From: a virus
Strand: one strand, 5' to 3'
Virus record (IMG/VR): IMGVR_UViG_3300025645_000331
Location: 1 to 29,343 of that record
DNA length: 29,343 nucleotides
This document shows positions 14,680 to 20,466 of this stretch, one piece after another. The position numbers and the translations under genes were made by a program. Position 1 is the stretch's first letter. Every line of letters begins with the position of its first letter. Below the pieces are notes generated by a model, which did not search any database, had not been told where the DNA came from, and saw only the letters and a list, made by a program, of their open reading frames with translations.

Positions 14680-15943
14680 AAATGTTTAACTCCTCGTCTG
14701 AAAATCTTGAATACTCACCTTGAAATCTACATTTAACCCAACCAATCTGCCCCATTCTATTCTTGGCAACAATGATTTCAGCTAAACCTCTATCATCTGA
14801 CTCTTCTTTATTGTAATACTCATCACGGTACACCATAATAATACAGTCTGCGTCTTGCTCAATTTCACCAGAAGAGCGTAGGTCACTCATAAGAGGGCGT
14901 TTGTTTTCTCTCTGCTCTACCCCCCTACTTAATTGTGATAGTAAAACTATGGGTATGTCTAGTTCCTTAGAAAGATATTTTAGTTCACGAGTTATGCTAC
15001 CTAGTTCTGATATCTCTCTGCCTTTATCGTACTTCATAATCTGTAAGTAGTCAATTACTATAAAGTCTAGACCAACCTTGCCATCCATCTGTCTAGCTTT
15101 AGCAACTATATCTTTAACTGCAACCCCACCTCTATCTAATATAGTCATGTGTTGCTCTTGTTTTTTAGCTAATGCACCAAAGAATCTATCGTTTTCTGCT
15201 TCTGTTAGTTGATTACTATCTACCTTGTTCAGATTAATAAGCGTGTCACTGGCTACCATCTTCATCATGAGTTGTACCTGTTGCATCTCAAGTGAGTAGA
15301 ACAAAACATTCTTGGTCTTACTAATGTTGTCTGCTATGTTAAGTGCTAGTGTACTCTTACCCATGCTTGGTCTGCCTGCTAGAACAGTTAGTGTACCCCC
15401 TCTCATTCCCCCGAGAAGTGAGTCAATAGAATCAAAGCCAGTTGATAAACCTGTGCCATTTGTGTGCATGTCATGTATGTAGTCAACAGTCTTACTGATT
15501 ACATTATCCATTGAACCCTCTTCATCATCTGCTAGTTGCATCTCAAGGTTTTGAATATTTGTTACTGTTGTTTGATAGTTATCGTAATCAATTTTAATTT
15601 TTAGATTTTCAATATCATTATTGATTCTTGTGTTACGAATATGATTTGCATAAGTTGCTATGTTAGCTACACCAACACACTCTTCCATCATGGTACATAA
15701 GTATGGAAAGCTAGTCCACTCACCACTATGGTCGCCACCTATATCAATCCAGTTTCTTAAATGTAGTGGGTCGATATGTTCTTCTTCCTCTTGCATCTCA
15801 CGCATGTATTTAAATAACAAACCTAAGTTTGTCATACTAAAATCTTTATCACTAAGCCCTGTCATGTTGACCTGTGTTAATACTGTTGAGTCTAAGAGTA
15901 TTCCTCCTAGTACTTGACGCTCTGCATCGATTGATGTTTTCAT
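14669..15943 (-). CDS. dnaB: Replicative DNA helicase, DnaB family
   Basis: The 424-residue protein has the two DnaB parts: an N-terminal helical domain (1-105, AERQVLGGILLD) and a RecA-like motor. Walker A is AGRPSMGKST (189-198), Walker B is FIVIDYLQIM (294-303), and LLSQLSRGVEQR...LMSDLRSSGEIEQDAD (334-366) includes the arginine and sensor motifs. It unwinds DNA at the phage fork as a hexamer. The start has GGAGG 6 bases upstream and overlaps the preceding gene (ATGA). As no polymerase or primase is seen, it presumably recruits host primase and polymerase III. Confidence 0.96.
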   Translation of the reverse strand: MKTSIDAERQVLGGILLDSTVLTQVNMTGLSDKDFSMTNLGLLFKYMREMQEEEEHIDPLHLRNWIDIGGDHSGEWTSFPYLCTMMEECVGVANIATYANHIRNTRINNDIENLKIKIDYDNYQTTVTNIQNLEMQLADDEEGSMDNVISKTVDYIHDMHTNGTGLSTGFDSIDSLLGGMRGGTLTVLAGRPSMGKSTLALNIADNISKTKNVLFYSLEMQQVQLMMKMVASDTLINLNKVDSNQLTEAENDRFFGALAKKQEQHMTILDRGGVAVKDIVAKARQMDGKVGLDFIVIDYLQIMKYDKGREISELGSITRELKYLSKELDIPIVLLSQLSRGVEQRENKRPLMSDLRSSGEIEQDADCIIMVYRDEYYNKEESDDRGLAEIIVAKNRMGQIGWVKCRFQGEYSRFSDEELNIYDH

Positions 15944-16338
15944 GATTTCCTCCAGTCGTGTTGTTGTCCGTATGGGTTAGTCTGTTTGACTGGTTCGTCT
16001 GCAAACATTTCCCATCTTCTTTGGTTAATAAAAGTTTGTAAGTGTGGGATGTATCTAACATCCTCACCTTTATAATAACTGTTGTCATAAAGTTCTTGTA
16101 TTACTTTCTTCCAGTCTTTATGTTTGAGTAAGTTATTTAGTTCAGTATCAAGCCCACGCTTTTTACCTTTGTAAGCTACTCTAAACGCTTCAAACATATT
16201 CCGTTCTTGTTCTGTTGGTTTTGCTTTTGTGTCTGTTGCGAGTTCTTCTGTGTGTCCACAACTAGGGCATGTATATTCCATATCAGTTACTCCTGTTCGT
16301 TGTATGTGCCACATTAACCTTCTAAGTTTTCTGTTCAT
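15940..16338 (-). CDS. Zinc-ribbon replication protein, candidate helicase loader
   Basis: Two starts are possible: ATG 16338, overlapping the previous stop (ATGA), or ATG 16281, with AGGAG 9 bases upstream, giving 113 residues beginning MEYTCPSCGHTEELATD. The second has the better ribosome site; the first fits the operon's overlaps. After the CPSCGH knuckle comes a helical domain with NMFEAFRVAYKGKKRG and DVRYIPHLQTFINQRRWEMFAD. The YIP-x-x-x-TFINQ-x-RW pattern is typical of the C-terminus of phage replication proteins encoded next to DnaB. A loader or origin-binding role is inferred from position. Confidence 0.65.
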   Translation of the reverse strand: MNRKLRRLMWHIQRTGVTDMEYTCPSCGHTEELATDTKAKPTEQERNMFEAFRVAYKGKKRGLDTELNNLLKHKDWKKVIQELYDNSYYKGEDVRYIPHLQTFINQRRWEMFADEPVKQTNPYGQQHDWRKS

Positions 16339-16622
16339 ATTGATTTTAATGCTAGGTTCATCATCTCTCTAGCAGTATCTTCTTCTGATTTAGTTAATAT
16401 AGTTCTTGGTCTTGTTGTTATAGGTCTGCTAAATATAATCTCTGGATTAGTAGACTTGTTTAATCTACCTCTCATCATATGAGTTGAGATATCTTTGCGT
16501 TTCCACTTAGCATTCATTTTGTTTTGGGCTTGTTCTATTGTCCATTGTGTGCCATCATCAAGGGTATAGACTCGCAACGCTCTACCTCTAGCGTCACGAG
16601 TTGTAGCCTTCTTACTTACCAC
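16335..16622 (-). CDS. Small basic DNA-binding-like protein
   Basis: The 95-residue basic protein has YTLDDGTQWTIEQAQNKMNAKWKRKDISTHMMRGRLNKSTNPEIIFSRP (19-67), which reads like a helix-turn-helix module for base contacts, of a kind also found in phage homing-enzyme accessory domains; the family is not recognised. It sits between the SSB-like and loader-like genes and overlaps both, so a role in origin recognition or as a replication accessory is plausible. Confidence 0.6.
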   Translation of the reverse strand: MVSKKATTRDARGRALRVYTLDDGTQWTIEQAQNKMNAKWKRKDISTHMMRGRLNKSTNPEIIFSRPITTRPRTILTKSEEDTAREMMNLALKSI

Positions 16623-16873
16623 GGCAAATCGTCATCATCTGCATGTGTCGTAGCAACAACTGGCTCTTCAACCATTGGCTGATTGTCCTTTAGCTTGACA
16701 CTGAATGTAAGTTCTGGTGCTTTAGGATTACTGTTCTTATCCTTTGCCCATGCTGATACCCAGTATTCTTTGCCCTCAACATTCATCGTACCTGTTAAGT
16801 GTGGGTGTCTATCTGTTTCTCTCTTTGCATTTTTCCAAATGCTACCACGATTGGTATTGTCGTACTCTGCCAT
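16616..16873 (-). CDS. SSB-like OB-fold protein with acidic tip
   Basis: AGGAGG lies 9 bases before ATG 16873. The 85 residues begin MAEYDNTNRGSIWKNAKRETDRHPHLTGTMNVEGKEYWVSAWAKD, a pattern of five strands (DUF736-like), and end THADDDDLPW. The acidic tip with a terminal proline-aromatic pair mimics the C-terminus of bacterial SSB (DDDIPF), the docking point for replication partners. The likely role is binding single-stranded DNA at phage forks and recombination sites. It is the first gene after a promoter at 16906-16911. Confidence 0.65.
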   Translation of the reverse strand: MAEYDNTNRGSIWKNAKRETDRHPHLTGTMNVEGKEYWVSAWAKDKNSNPKAPELTFSVKLKDNQPMVEEPVVATTHADDDDLPW

Positions 16874-16905
16874 AATTCCTCCTATGACTGTTGATTAAAA
16901 TAACT

Positions 16906-16914
16906 ATTATACAC
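16906..16914 (-). promoter_or_regulatory. Promoter -10 upstream of the SSB-like gene
   Basis: The - strand reads AGTGTATAATAG, giving a perfect TATAAT at 16911-16906, 33 bases before the SSB-like ATG. The -35 region (AATTGT about 16 bases upstream) is poor. The same string AGTGTATAAT recurs upstream of the tRNA-like element (18748-18757). Confidence 0.5.
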
Positions 16915-17303
16915 TAAGATTGTTGAAACAATTTATAAATTTGACGCTCTCTTTTTGGAGGTATCGCCTCTCTACCATTAACCCATCTTGACAATACTGA
17001 TTTATTAATTTTTAATTTCTTAGCAACAGTTGTATATGGAATACCTTTTTGTTTATTTGTTTTAAGTAAATTAATTATGGGTGAATCTTTATTTATTATT
17101 TGCAACTTAGCTTTGAGTTCTTTCCTTTCAAATTCCTCAATCCTTTTTTGTAGATTTAAAATTGTATCGTCATTCCAAATGTATTCTAATTTTTGTTCAT
17201 AACGCTGACATTTTCTTTGAAGTCTATGTATTTCATCTACCAAATAATCTTTAGTAAACTTAACCATATCTTCTTTATCATGTATGTGTTCATGTCTTGG
17301 CAT
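16914..17303 (-). CDS. Coiled-coil protein with C-terminal helix-turn-helix
   Basis: I place the start at ATG 17303, which has GGAGGAG 8 bases upstream, giving 129 residues (the frame extends further but lacks a good site). Residues 20-75 form a long coiled coil (YLVDEIHRLQRKCQRYEQKLEY, ILNLQKRIEEFERKELKAK). The C-terminal part (about 85-129) is a Cro/C1-type helix-turn-helix: IPYTTVAKKLKINKSVLSRWVNGREAIPP. It probably binds DNA as a dimer or larger and may control the early or late promoters. It could also be a host-directed regulator. Confidence 0.7.
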   Translation of the reverse strand: MPRHEHIHDKEDMVKFTKDYLVDEIHRLQRKCQRYEQKLEYIWNDDTILNLQKRIEEFERKELKAKLQIINKDSPIINLLKTNKQKGIPYTTVAKKLKINKSVLSRWVNGREAIPPKRERQIYKLFQQS

Positions 17304-17308
17304 ATTCT

Positions 17309-17524
17309 TTACTCCTCCATGTATGGTGTAGTACTGATTTGAATACAAGCACCATTGAAACAAACAGTATCTATATCCTCTAATGTGCCGAGTTCGTAAT
17401 GAAATATTTTAATTCTATCTGCATTAATTTCAATCAATCTAAGTACATCTGATAGTGGCAAGTTGTTTGCCAAACCTATAAAGCTATCTTCAATTTCTTC
17501 ATCAATAGTTTTTTTCTTAGCCAT
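17309..17524 (-). CDS. Hypothetical 71-residue early protein
   Basis: The product begins MAKKKTIDEEIEDSFIGLANNLPLSDVLRLIEINADRIKIFHYEL and ends TPYMEE; it is acidic and mostly helical. Its ATG overlaps the stop of the upstream gene (TAATG). The codons for its last residues hold the ribosome site of the HTH gene, so the two are coupled. No family recognised. Confidence 0.6.
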   Translation of the reverse strand: MAKKKTIDEEIEDSFIGLANNLPLSDVLRLIEINADRIKIFHYELGTLEDIDTVCFNGACIQISTTPYMEE

Positions 17525-17784
17525 TATGTTTCCCCTACAAAAATGTATTCACCAACAGTACATGACTCACCGAATTGATTCTTAACTTTCTTATCTCTTG
17601 TTAGGATATCAATTCCTTTTTTTCTTAACTCATGTATGACTGCTGACAAACGATAGACTCCGCATTTGTTCCATGAATCCAAAGCATTAATCTTTCCATG
17701 CATAAAGTATTCATCGTTAACATCTTGGACTACATTTGATTTAGAGTATTCAAGTACTCTTTCTTGTTGCTTAGAAAGTTTCAT
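17524..17784 (-). CDS. Winged-helix-like protein
   Basis: The 86-residue protein starts MKLSKQQERVLEYSKSN and contains INALDSWNKCGVYRLSAVIHELRKKGIDILTRDKK followed by a strand pair ending VGEYIFVGE. The 'GVYRLSAVIHELRKKG-I-I' pattern is typical of small phage helix-turn-helix proteins in which the second helix is followed by a beta wing. It may be a transcription or replication regulator. It overlaps the gene upstream by 14 bases. Confidence 0.7.
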   Translation of the reverse strand: MKLSKQQERVLEYSKSNVVQDVNDEYFMHGKINALDSWNKCGVYRLSAVIHELRKKGIDILTRDKKVKNQFGESCTVGEYIFVGET

Positions 17785-18001
17785 TCTTCTTGCCCTCCCA
17801 ATAATTTTTCATTACTCTTTTACCTGTTTCACTTTTGTGTGTGAATTTGTCATCAGTTAACTTCAACCACTTATGAACCTCACGCCATGTGTGTGATTCT
17901 AACATGGTGCAGTCTTGCAGTTTAAGTTCTGAGTATTCTAGTAAAAAACCTAGTGCAAAATTTGCGTTAGCTTTACGATTTTTCTTTTCTCTTGTCATCA
18001 T
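17771..18001 (-). CDS. Hypothetical 76-residue basic early protein
   Basis: Two ATG codons in tandem start the gene, with GGAG 8-11 bases upstream. The protein is basic (REKKNRKANANFALGFLLEYSELKLQDC) and ends KRVMKNYWEGKKNETF. It has no membrane segment and no recognised motif. It lies directly after ERF in the operon, separated by 56 bases. Confidence 0.6.
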   Translation of the reverse strand: MMTREKKNRKANANFALGFLLEYSELKLQDCTMLESHTWREVHKWLKLTDDKFTHKSETGKRVMKNYWEGKKNETF

Positions 18002-18057
18002 TATTATTCTCCAAATAGTTGTATGTGTTTGTCTTGTACTTGGGTGTGACCGTTATC

Positions 18058-18555
18058 TTATGCCCACTCCCAAATTTGCGTAGCCTTTTCTATATCTTTA
18101 TTTTTCTGTGCTTCGACTAACGCTTCCATTGCTTTGTTTATTTCTTGATTGCGTTTCTGTGTTGCTGTTAATTTCTTACTCGCTGACTGTCCATCATCAT
18201 CTTCTGTTTCTAAACCAAACATAGAGATGAGGGCGTAGCGTCTTGCATATGTAATTGCTGACCCTAGCTTTTGCATGTCTGCACTAGGTAACAAGAGTCT
18301 AACTTCCGAGTCAATGAATTGCTCGTTGTTATCTTGAAGTGTTAACCTTGTGTAAAGTACATCCTTGCCATCAATTACTTTAGGGCATTGAGTGAATACA
18401 ATCCCTAACGATTCGCAAACTGGTGTGATAGTTTCAATCACGTTGTTAATGTCTGCGTAATTAGATTTAAAGAAAGGGTTCTTTGCATTCTTACTGACTG
18501 CACCAATCATCCCCCTTGCCTGTAATATTACTGAGTATATATTTCTGTCTTTCAT
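18058..18555 (-). CDS. erf: ERF-family single-strand annealing recombinase
   Basis: The start is ATG 18555, with a near-consensus AGGAGG 7 bases upstream, giving 165 residues; the longer frame would read into the tRNA-like element. The core SVILQARGMIGAVSKNAKNPFFKSNYADINNV (7-38) and LGSAITYARRYALISMFGLETEDDDG (97-122) are the signature of the ERF family, which anneals complementary single strands in phage recombination. The C-terminus is helical and ends QIWEWA. Together with NinB-like, RusA and SSB-like proteins it forms the phage recombination set. The tRNA-like element lies just upstream in the same direction. Confidence 0.93.
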   Translation of the reverse strand: MKDRNIYSVILQARGMIGAVSKNAKNPFFKSNYADINNVIETITPVCESLGIVFTQCPKVIDGKDVLYTRLTLQDNNEQFIDSEVRLLLPSADMQKLGSAITYARRYALISMFGLETEDDDGQSASKKLTATQKRNQEINKAMEALVEAQKNKDIEKATQIWEWA

Positions 18556-18589
18556 CTTGCCTCCTTTGGCTTTGTTAAAATTGCTTAAA

Positions 18590-18726
18590 GGTATAGGGTG
18601 GACTTGAACCACCGACTCAGTACTTCTGTGTGTATACCCACTTCATACTGTATTCATTACCTAGTAGCAGGCTGGTTTGCATGAGAAATATCTTCCTCCC
18701 CTCCCCACTAGCTGAACTACTATACC
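18590..18726 (-). ncRNA. 137-nt tRNA-like RNA with non-standard middle
   Basis: On the - strand the element begins GGTATAG-TA-GTTCAG and ends CTATACC (18596-18590). The 7-bp acceptor-like stem directly abuts a perfect T-arm: GGTGG-TTCAAGT-CCACC (18613-18597), as in true tRNAs. The outer stem extends to 12 perfect pairs (18585-18596 with 18720-18731). The roughly 100 bases between do not fold as a normal D-arm plus 7-base anticodon loop. Possible stems there are GAGGAA/TTTCTC, CTAGTGG/CTACTAG and CAGTA/TACTG. No CCA is encoded. It could be a degenerate tRNA, a tRNA mimic or a new structured RNA. Confidence 0.6.
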
Positions 18727-18738
18727 TTTAAACAATCT

Positions 18739-19011
18739 TTAATAATTATTATACACTTTCTTTACTGACTTGGGAATATTTTTTTCCTTTCTGTAATATT
18801 CCTTTGCCATCTTATGTACCATCTTGACTGCGTACATCATCTGTCTTGGTGTGTCGTACTGTTCTAAGTGTATGACTGGCGTATCATTTGCTATCTTCCT
18901 TACTCTGATTGGGTGCTCGTAGTATACAACATGTGTCCACTTGCTACCCTTGTTAATCTGTAAGGCACAACGCCAACCCTCTTTTGTGTGGTGATTAATT
19001 ACTTTGTACAT
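18739..19011 (-). CDS. Hypothetical 90-residue basic early protein
   Basis: AAGGAGT lies 5-11 bases before ATG 19011. The protein begins MYKVINHHTKEGWRCALQINKGSKWTHVVYYEHPIRVRKI (strand-rich), then a helical part with RQMMYAVKMVHKMAKEYYRKEK and a basic tail KSVKKVYNNY. No family is recognised. Its last codons contain the -10 element proposed for the tRNA-like RNA. It is overlapped at its start by the small gene upstream. Confidence 0.65.
   Translation of the reverse strand: MYKVINHHTKEGWRCALQINKGSKWTHVVYYEHPIRVRKIANDTPVIHLEQYDTPRQMMYAVKMVHKMAKEYYRKEKNIPKSVKKVYNNY
18748..18757 (-). promoter_or_regulatory. Promoter -10 before the tRNA-like RNA
   Basis: The - strand reads AGTGTATAATAA with TATAAT at 18753-18748, about 22 bases before the predicted 5' end of the tRNA-like element. 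It shares the ten bases AGTGTATAAT with the promoter before the SSB-like gene. The -35 match is poor. It lies inside the end of the upstream gene. Confidence 0.4.
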
Positions 19012-19141
19012 TATTACTCCTTAGTCTTTTCCGTTGTCTTGTTGTTAAGTTTTTGGTATGTTGCCAGTTACCCTTGTAATTAACTTTATCTTTCAAAGGT
19101 AGCTGACAAGCATTTTGTTTTCTATTAAGTTTCTTACTCAT
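18995..19141 (-). CDS. 48-residue basic protein
   Basis: A frame from ATG 19141 to TAA 18995-18997 encodes MSKKLNRKQNACQLPLKDKV followed by NYKGNWQHTKNLTTRQRKRLRSNN. AGAAGG lies 6 bases upstream of the ATG. It overlaps the next gene by 17 bases and fills the gap behind a well-formed promoter at 19170-19198. It is highly basic; nucleic-acid binding is a guess. Confidence 0.55.
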   Translation of the reverse strand: MSKKLNRKQNACQLPLKDKVNYKGNWQHTKNLTTRQRKRLRSNNVQSN

Positions 19142-19169
19142 TATAGCCTTCTCTTTTTGCATTGCGTAC

Positions 19170-19198
19170 AGTGTAGCATACTTCTATACATCTGTCAA
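19170..19198 (-). promoter_or_regulatory. Sigma-70-type promoter, TTGACA-N17-TACACT
   Basis: On the - strand TTGACA (19198-19193) is followed after exactly 17 bases by TGC-TACACT (-10 at 19175-19170), so the -35 is perfect and the -10 is of the extended type. It starts in the gap right after the zinc-finger gene stop and would drive the 48-residue gene and the genes downstream, perhaps including the tRNA-like element and erf. Confidence 0.7.
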
Positions 19199-19393
19199 CT
19201 AACAAAAAAAACATTTAACAAATTCATGGCGACAATTTTCTGAACACCATAAACCTTGTTCAACCTTAATAGCTGGTCTATCACAATTCAAACAAGTTGG
19301 ATTCTGTTCGGTGGGTAACTCAGTCCATGCAGTTACCCCAGCCCTCCGTTCTCTTTCTTCTTCATAGATTGCATCAGCTTGAAATTCATTCAT
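19199..19393 (-). CDS. Small zinc-finger protein
   Basis: GGAGTGA lies 6-12 bases before ATG 19393. The 64-residue protein has an acidic helical N-terminus (MNEFQADAIYEEERERR) and a Cys-rich C-terminus: CLNCDRPAIKVEQGLWCSENCRHEFVKCFFC. The CxxC-x12-CxxxC-type arrangement plus a terminal CFFC suggests one zinc ribbon with extra ligands. It overlaps its upstream neighbour by four bases. A role in binding nucleic acid or a host factor is possible. Confidence 0.7.
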   Translation of the reverse strand: MNEFQADAIYEEERERRAGVTAWTELPTEQNPTCLNCDRPAIKVEQGLWCSENCRHEFVKCFFC

Positions 19394-19620
19394 AAGAAAT
19401 CACTCCAACTCATACCAGCATCACGCCATGCGTCTTGCTCTGGCTCTTCATCTCTTCTCAATTCATCACGCATCAAATCGTCTTGCTCTTTTTGAAATTC
19501 TTTTTTATTTAATTCGGCAAGTTCTCTTTGGTCTGCGTCTTGCATTGACTCCCAATTACTAGCCAACAATTTTTGCTTGGCTAGTTCCGTTGTGTCTTTC
19601 ATAAAATTAAATGAGTTCAT
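19390..19620 (-). CDS. Hypothetical 76-residue acidic helical protein
   Basis: ATG 19620 has GAGG 7-10 bases upstream. The protein is almost entirely charged helix (ELAKQKLLASNWESMQDADQRELAELNKKEFQKEQDDLMRDELRRDEEPEQD) ending WRDAGMSWSDFL. The extreme acidity and early position recall small phage inhibitors that mimic DNA or bind host enzymes; this is a guess. No family recognised. Confidence 0.6.
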   Translation of the reverse strand: MNSFNFMKDTTELAKQKLLASNWESMQDADQRELAELNKKEFQKEQDDLMRDELRRDEEPEQDAWRDAGMSWSDFL

Positions 19621-19811
19621 AATATTCCCTCGCTTTGCATTGTTGAATAAATTTCCATGAAACTTTTAATACCTGTTTCATTCTCTGTCATTACATCCAG
19701 ACTTAGCTGGTGCAAATCTGGGTGAGCGTCTGACCATGATTCAAACTCAGTGCCTCCAAACTCGAACCAAATATCTGTTGCCTCTATAACTGCGTCTTTC
19801 ATATTAATCAT
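19617..19811 (-). CDS. First gene of the leftward early operon, 64-residue acidic protein
   Basis: ATG 19811 follows AAGGAG with about 9 bases spacing. The product (MINMKDAVIEATDIWFEFGG...) is acidic, with two likely helices and no recognised motif. It is the first gene behind the promoter at 19860-19889 and so is probably expressed immediately after infection. First early genes of phages often encode host-takeover proteins; this is inference. Confidence 0.6.
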   Translation of the reverse strand: MINMKDAVIEATDIWFEFGGTEFESWSDAHPDLHQLSLDVMTENETGIKSFMEIYSTMQSEGIL

Positions 19812-19854
19812 TTGACTTGCTCCTTAAAATTAAAATTATTTTTTTGTGTAACTG

Positions 19855-19889
19855 GTGTTATTATAACACAGGTAAATAATAAAAGTAAA
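19855..19889 (-). promoter_or_regulatory. Early leftward promoter with palindromic -10
   Basis: On the - strand TTTACT (19889-19884), 18 bases, then TGT-TATAAT (extended -10, TATAAT at 19865-19860). The -10 lies inside a perfect 7-1-7 palindrome GTGTTAT-T-ATAACAC (19855-19869). The transcript would start CAGTTACACAAAAAAA, very like the starts from the two + strand early promoters. It drives the 19811 to 12547 gene cluster. Confidence 0.7.
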
Positions 19890-20068
19890 GAGATTTTATA
19901 TATTTATTTATGTTTCCTCAGAAGAAACTTTTGTTTACTGAGAGTATCAATTCAACGAACGCCCTCCTACCTATAGCATTGCATGGCTAAAAATAAACAG
20001 GGCTAGAATCAAGGCTAAGATACCTTAGAATTAATTAAACTTTTTTTACTTTATTTTAAAGAAAAGTG
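19890..20068. other. Non-coding AT-rich gap between divergent promoters
   Basis: No gene is seen. The stretch holds a hairpin CTCAG-AAG-AAAC-tttt-GTTT-A-CTGAG (19917-19942), a small stem CTAAG-ATAC-CTTAG (20015-20028), the motif GGCTAGAAT (20001-20009), which recurs as a repeat at 20640-20661, and long A/T runs. A replication origin or regulator-binding sites would fit here, but nothing is proven. Confidence 0.4.
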
Positions 20069-20097
20069 TTGACAATATATATACCTTGATATATAAT
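20069..20097 (+). promoter_or_regulatory. Perfect consensus sigma-70 promoter
   Basis: TTGACA (20069-20074), exactly 17 bases, TATAAT (20092-20097). This is a full match to the bacterial housekeeping consensus, so it should be very strong and active at once after infection. It drives the 89-residue gene at 20147. The expected start is the A of CAGTAACAAAG (about 20104). Confidence 0.93.
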
Positions 20098-20146
20098 GTA
20101 CCCAGTAACAAAGAAAAAAACAACTATAACTATATAAGGAAATAAA

Positions 20147-20416
20147 ATGAAAAAAGCAAACACAATTATTCAATTCAAATTTAAAGATGTTCACGCAATG
20201 TTCACAGCTAGAAAAATATTAGTAGCAAGTTTCCATTTTTTAGATGACGCATATAATACTGAAACAGTAGAAACAACTCTTGACCATGACGTCAATATGT
20301 TTTTCGTTACTCTTTCAATAAATTTTTCTGAGTCATCAGATACACACAAACTTGAAAGCTGTGTTGAATTATTCAATGAGTTAGATTTATTCCTAGAGGA
20401 AGATGAAGAAAGTTAA
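20147..20416 (+). CDS. Unknown 89-residue early protein under a consensus promoter
   Basis: AAGGAA lies about 6 bases before the ATG. The protein begins MKKANTIIQFKFKDVHAMFTARKILVASFHFLDDAY, with alternating strands and helices like a small alpha/beta fold, and ends in the acidic tail ELDLFLEEDEES. No family is recognised and there is no membrane segment. It forms its own transcription unit: a perfect promoter in front and a strong terminator 22 bases after its stop. This isolation and strength suggest an immediate-early host-takeover or counter-defence protein. Confidence 0.75.
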   Translation: MKKANTIIQFKFKDVHAMFTARKILVASFHFLDDAYNTETVETTLDHDVNMFFVTLSINFSESSDTHKLESCVELFNELDLFLEEDEES

Positions 20417-20417
20417 A

Positions 20418-20432
20418 CGATAATCATTCGCA
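20418..20432. promoter_or_regulatory. Weak Fur-box-like sequence
   Basis: CGATAAT-C-ATTCGCA matches 12 of 15 positions of the 7-1-7 Fur consensus TGATAATnATTATCA. It lies between the stop of the 89-residue gene and its terminator, not at a promoter. It would be ignored alone, but a perfect site exists at 22245-22259. Confidence 0.3.
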
Positions 20433-20437
20433 TTAAG

Positions 20438-20466
20438 TACCCGACCAAAACAGTCGGGTATTTTTT
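20438..20466 (+). terminator. Rho-independent terminator
   Basis: TACCCGAC (20438-20445) and GTCGGGTA (20453-20460) form an 8-bp perfect stem with a 7-base loop (CAAAACA), followed directly by TTTTTT (20461-20466). It closes the transcription unit of the 89-residue early gene. Confidence 0.93.

Noticed and set aside
18590-18726. Call as an ordinary tRNA with a named anticodon
   Set aside because: Anticodon loops such as CTGCTAC (GCT) or ATGCAAA (GCA) can be placed, but neither has a five-pair stem, and the element is about 50 nt too long. I keep it as tRNA-like only.
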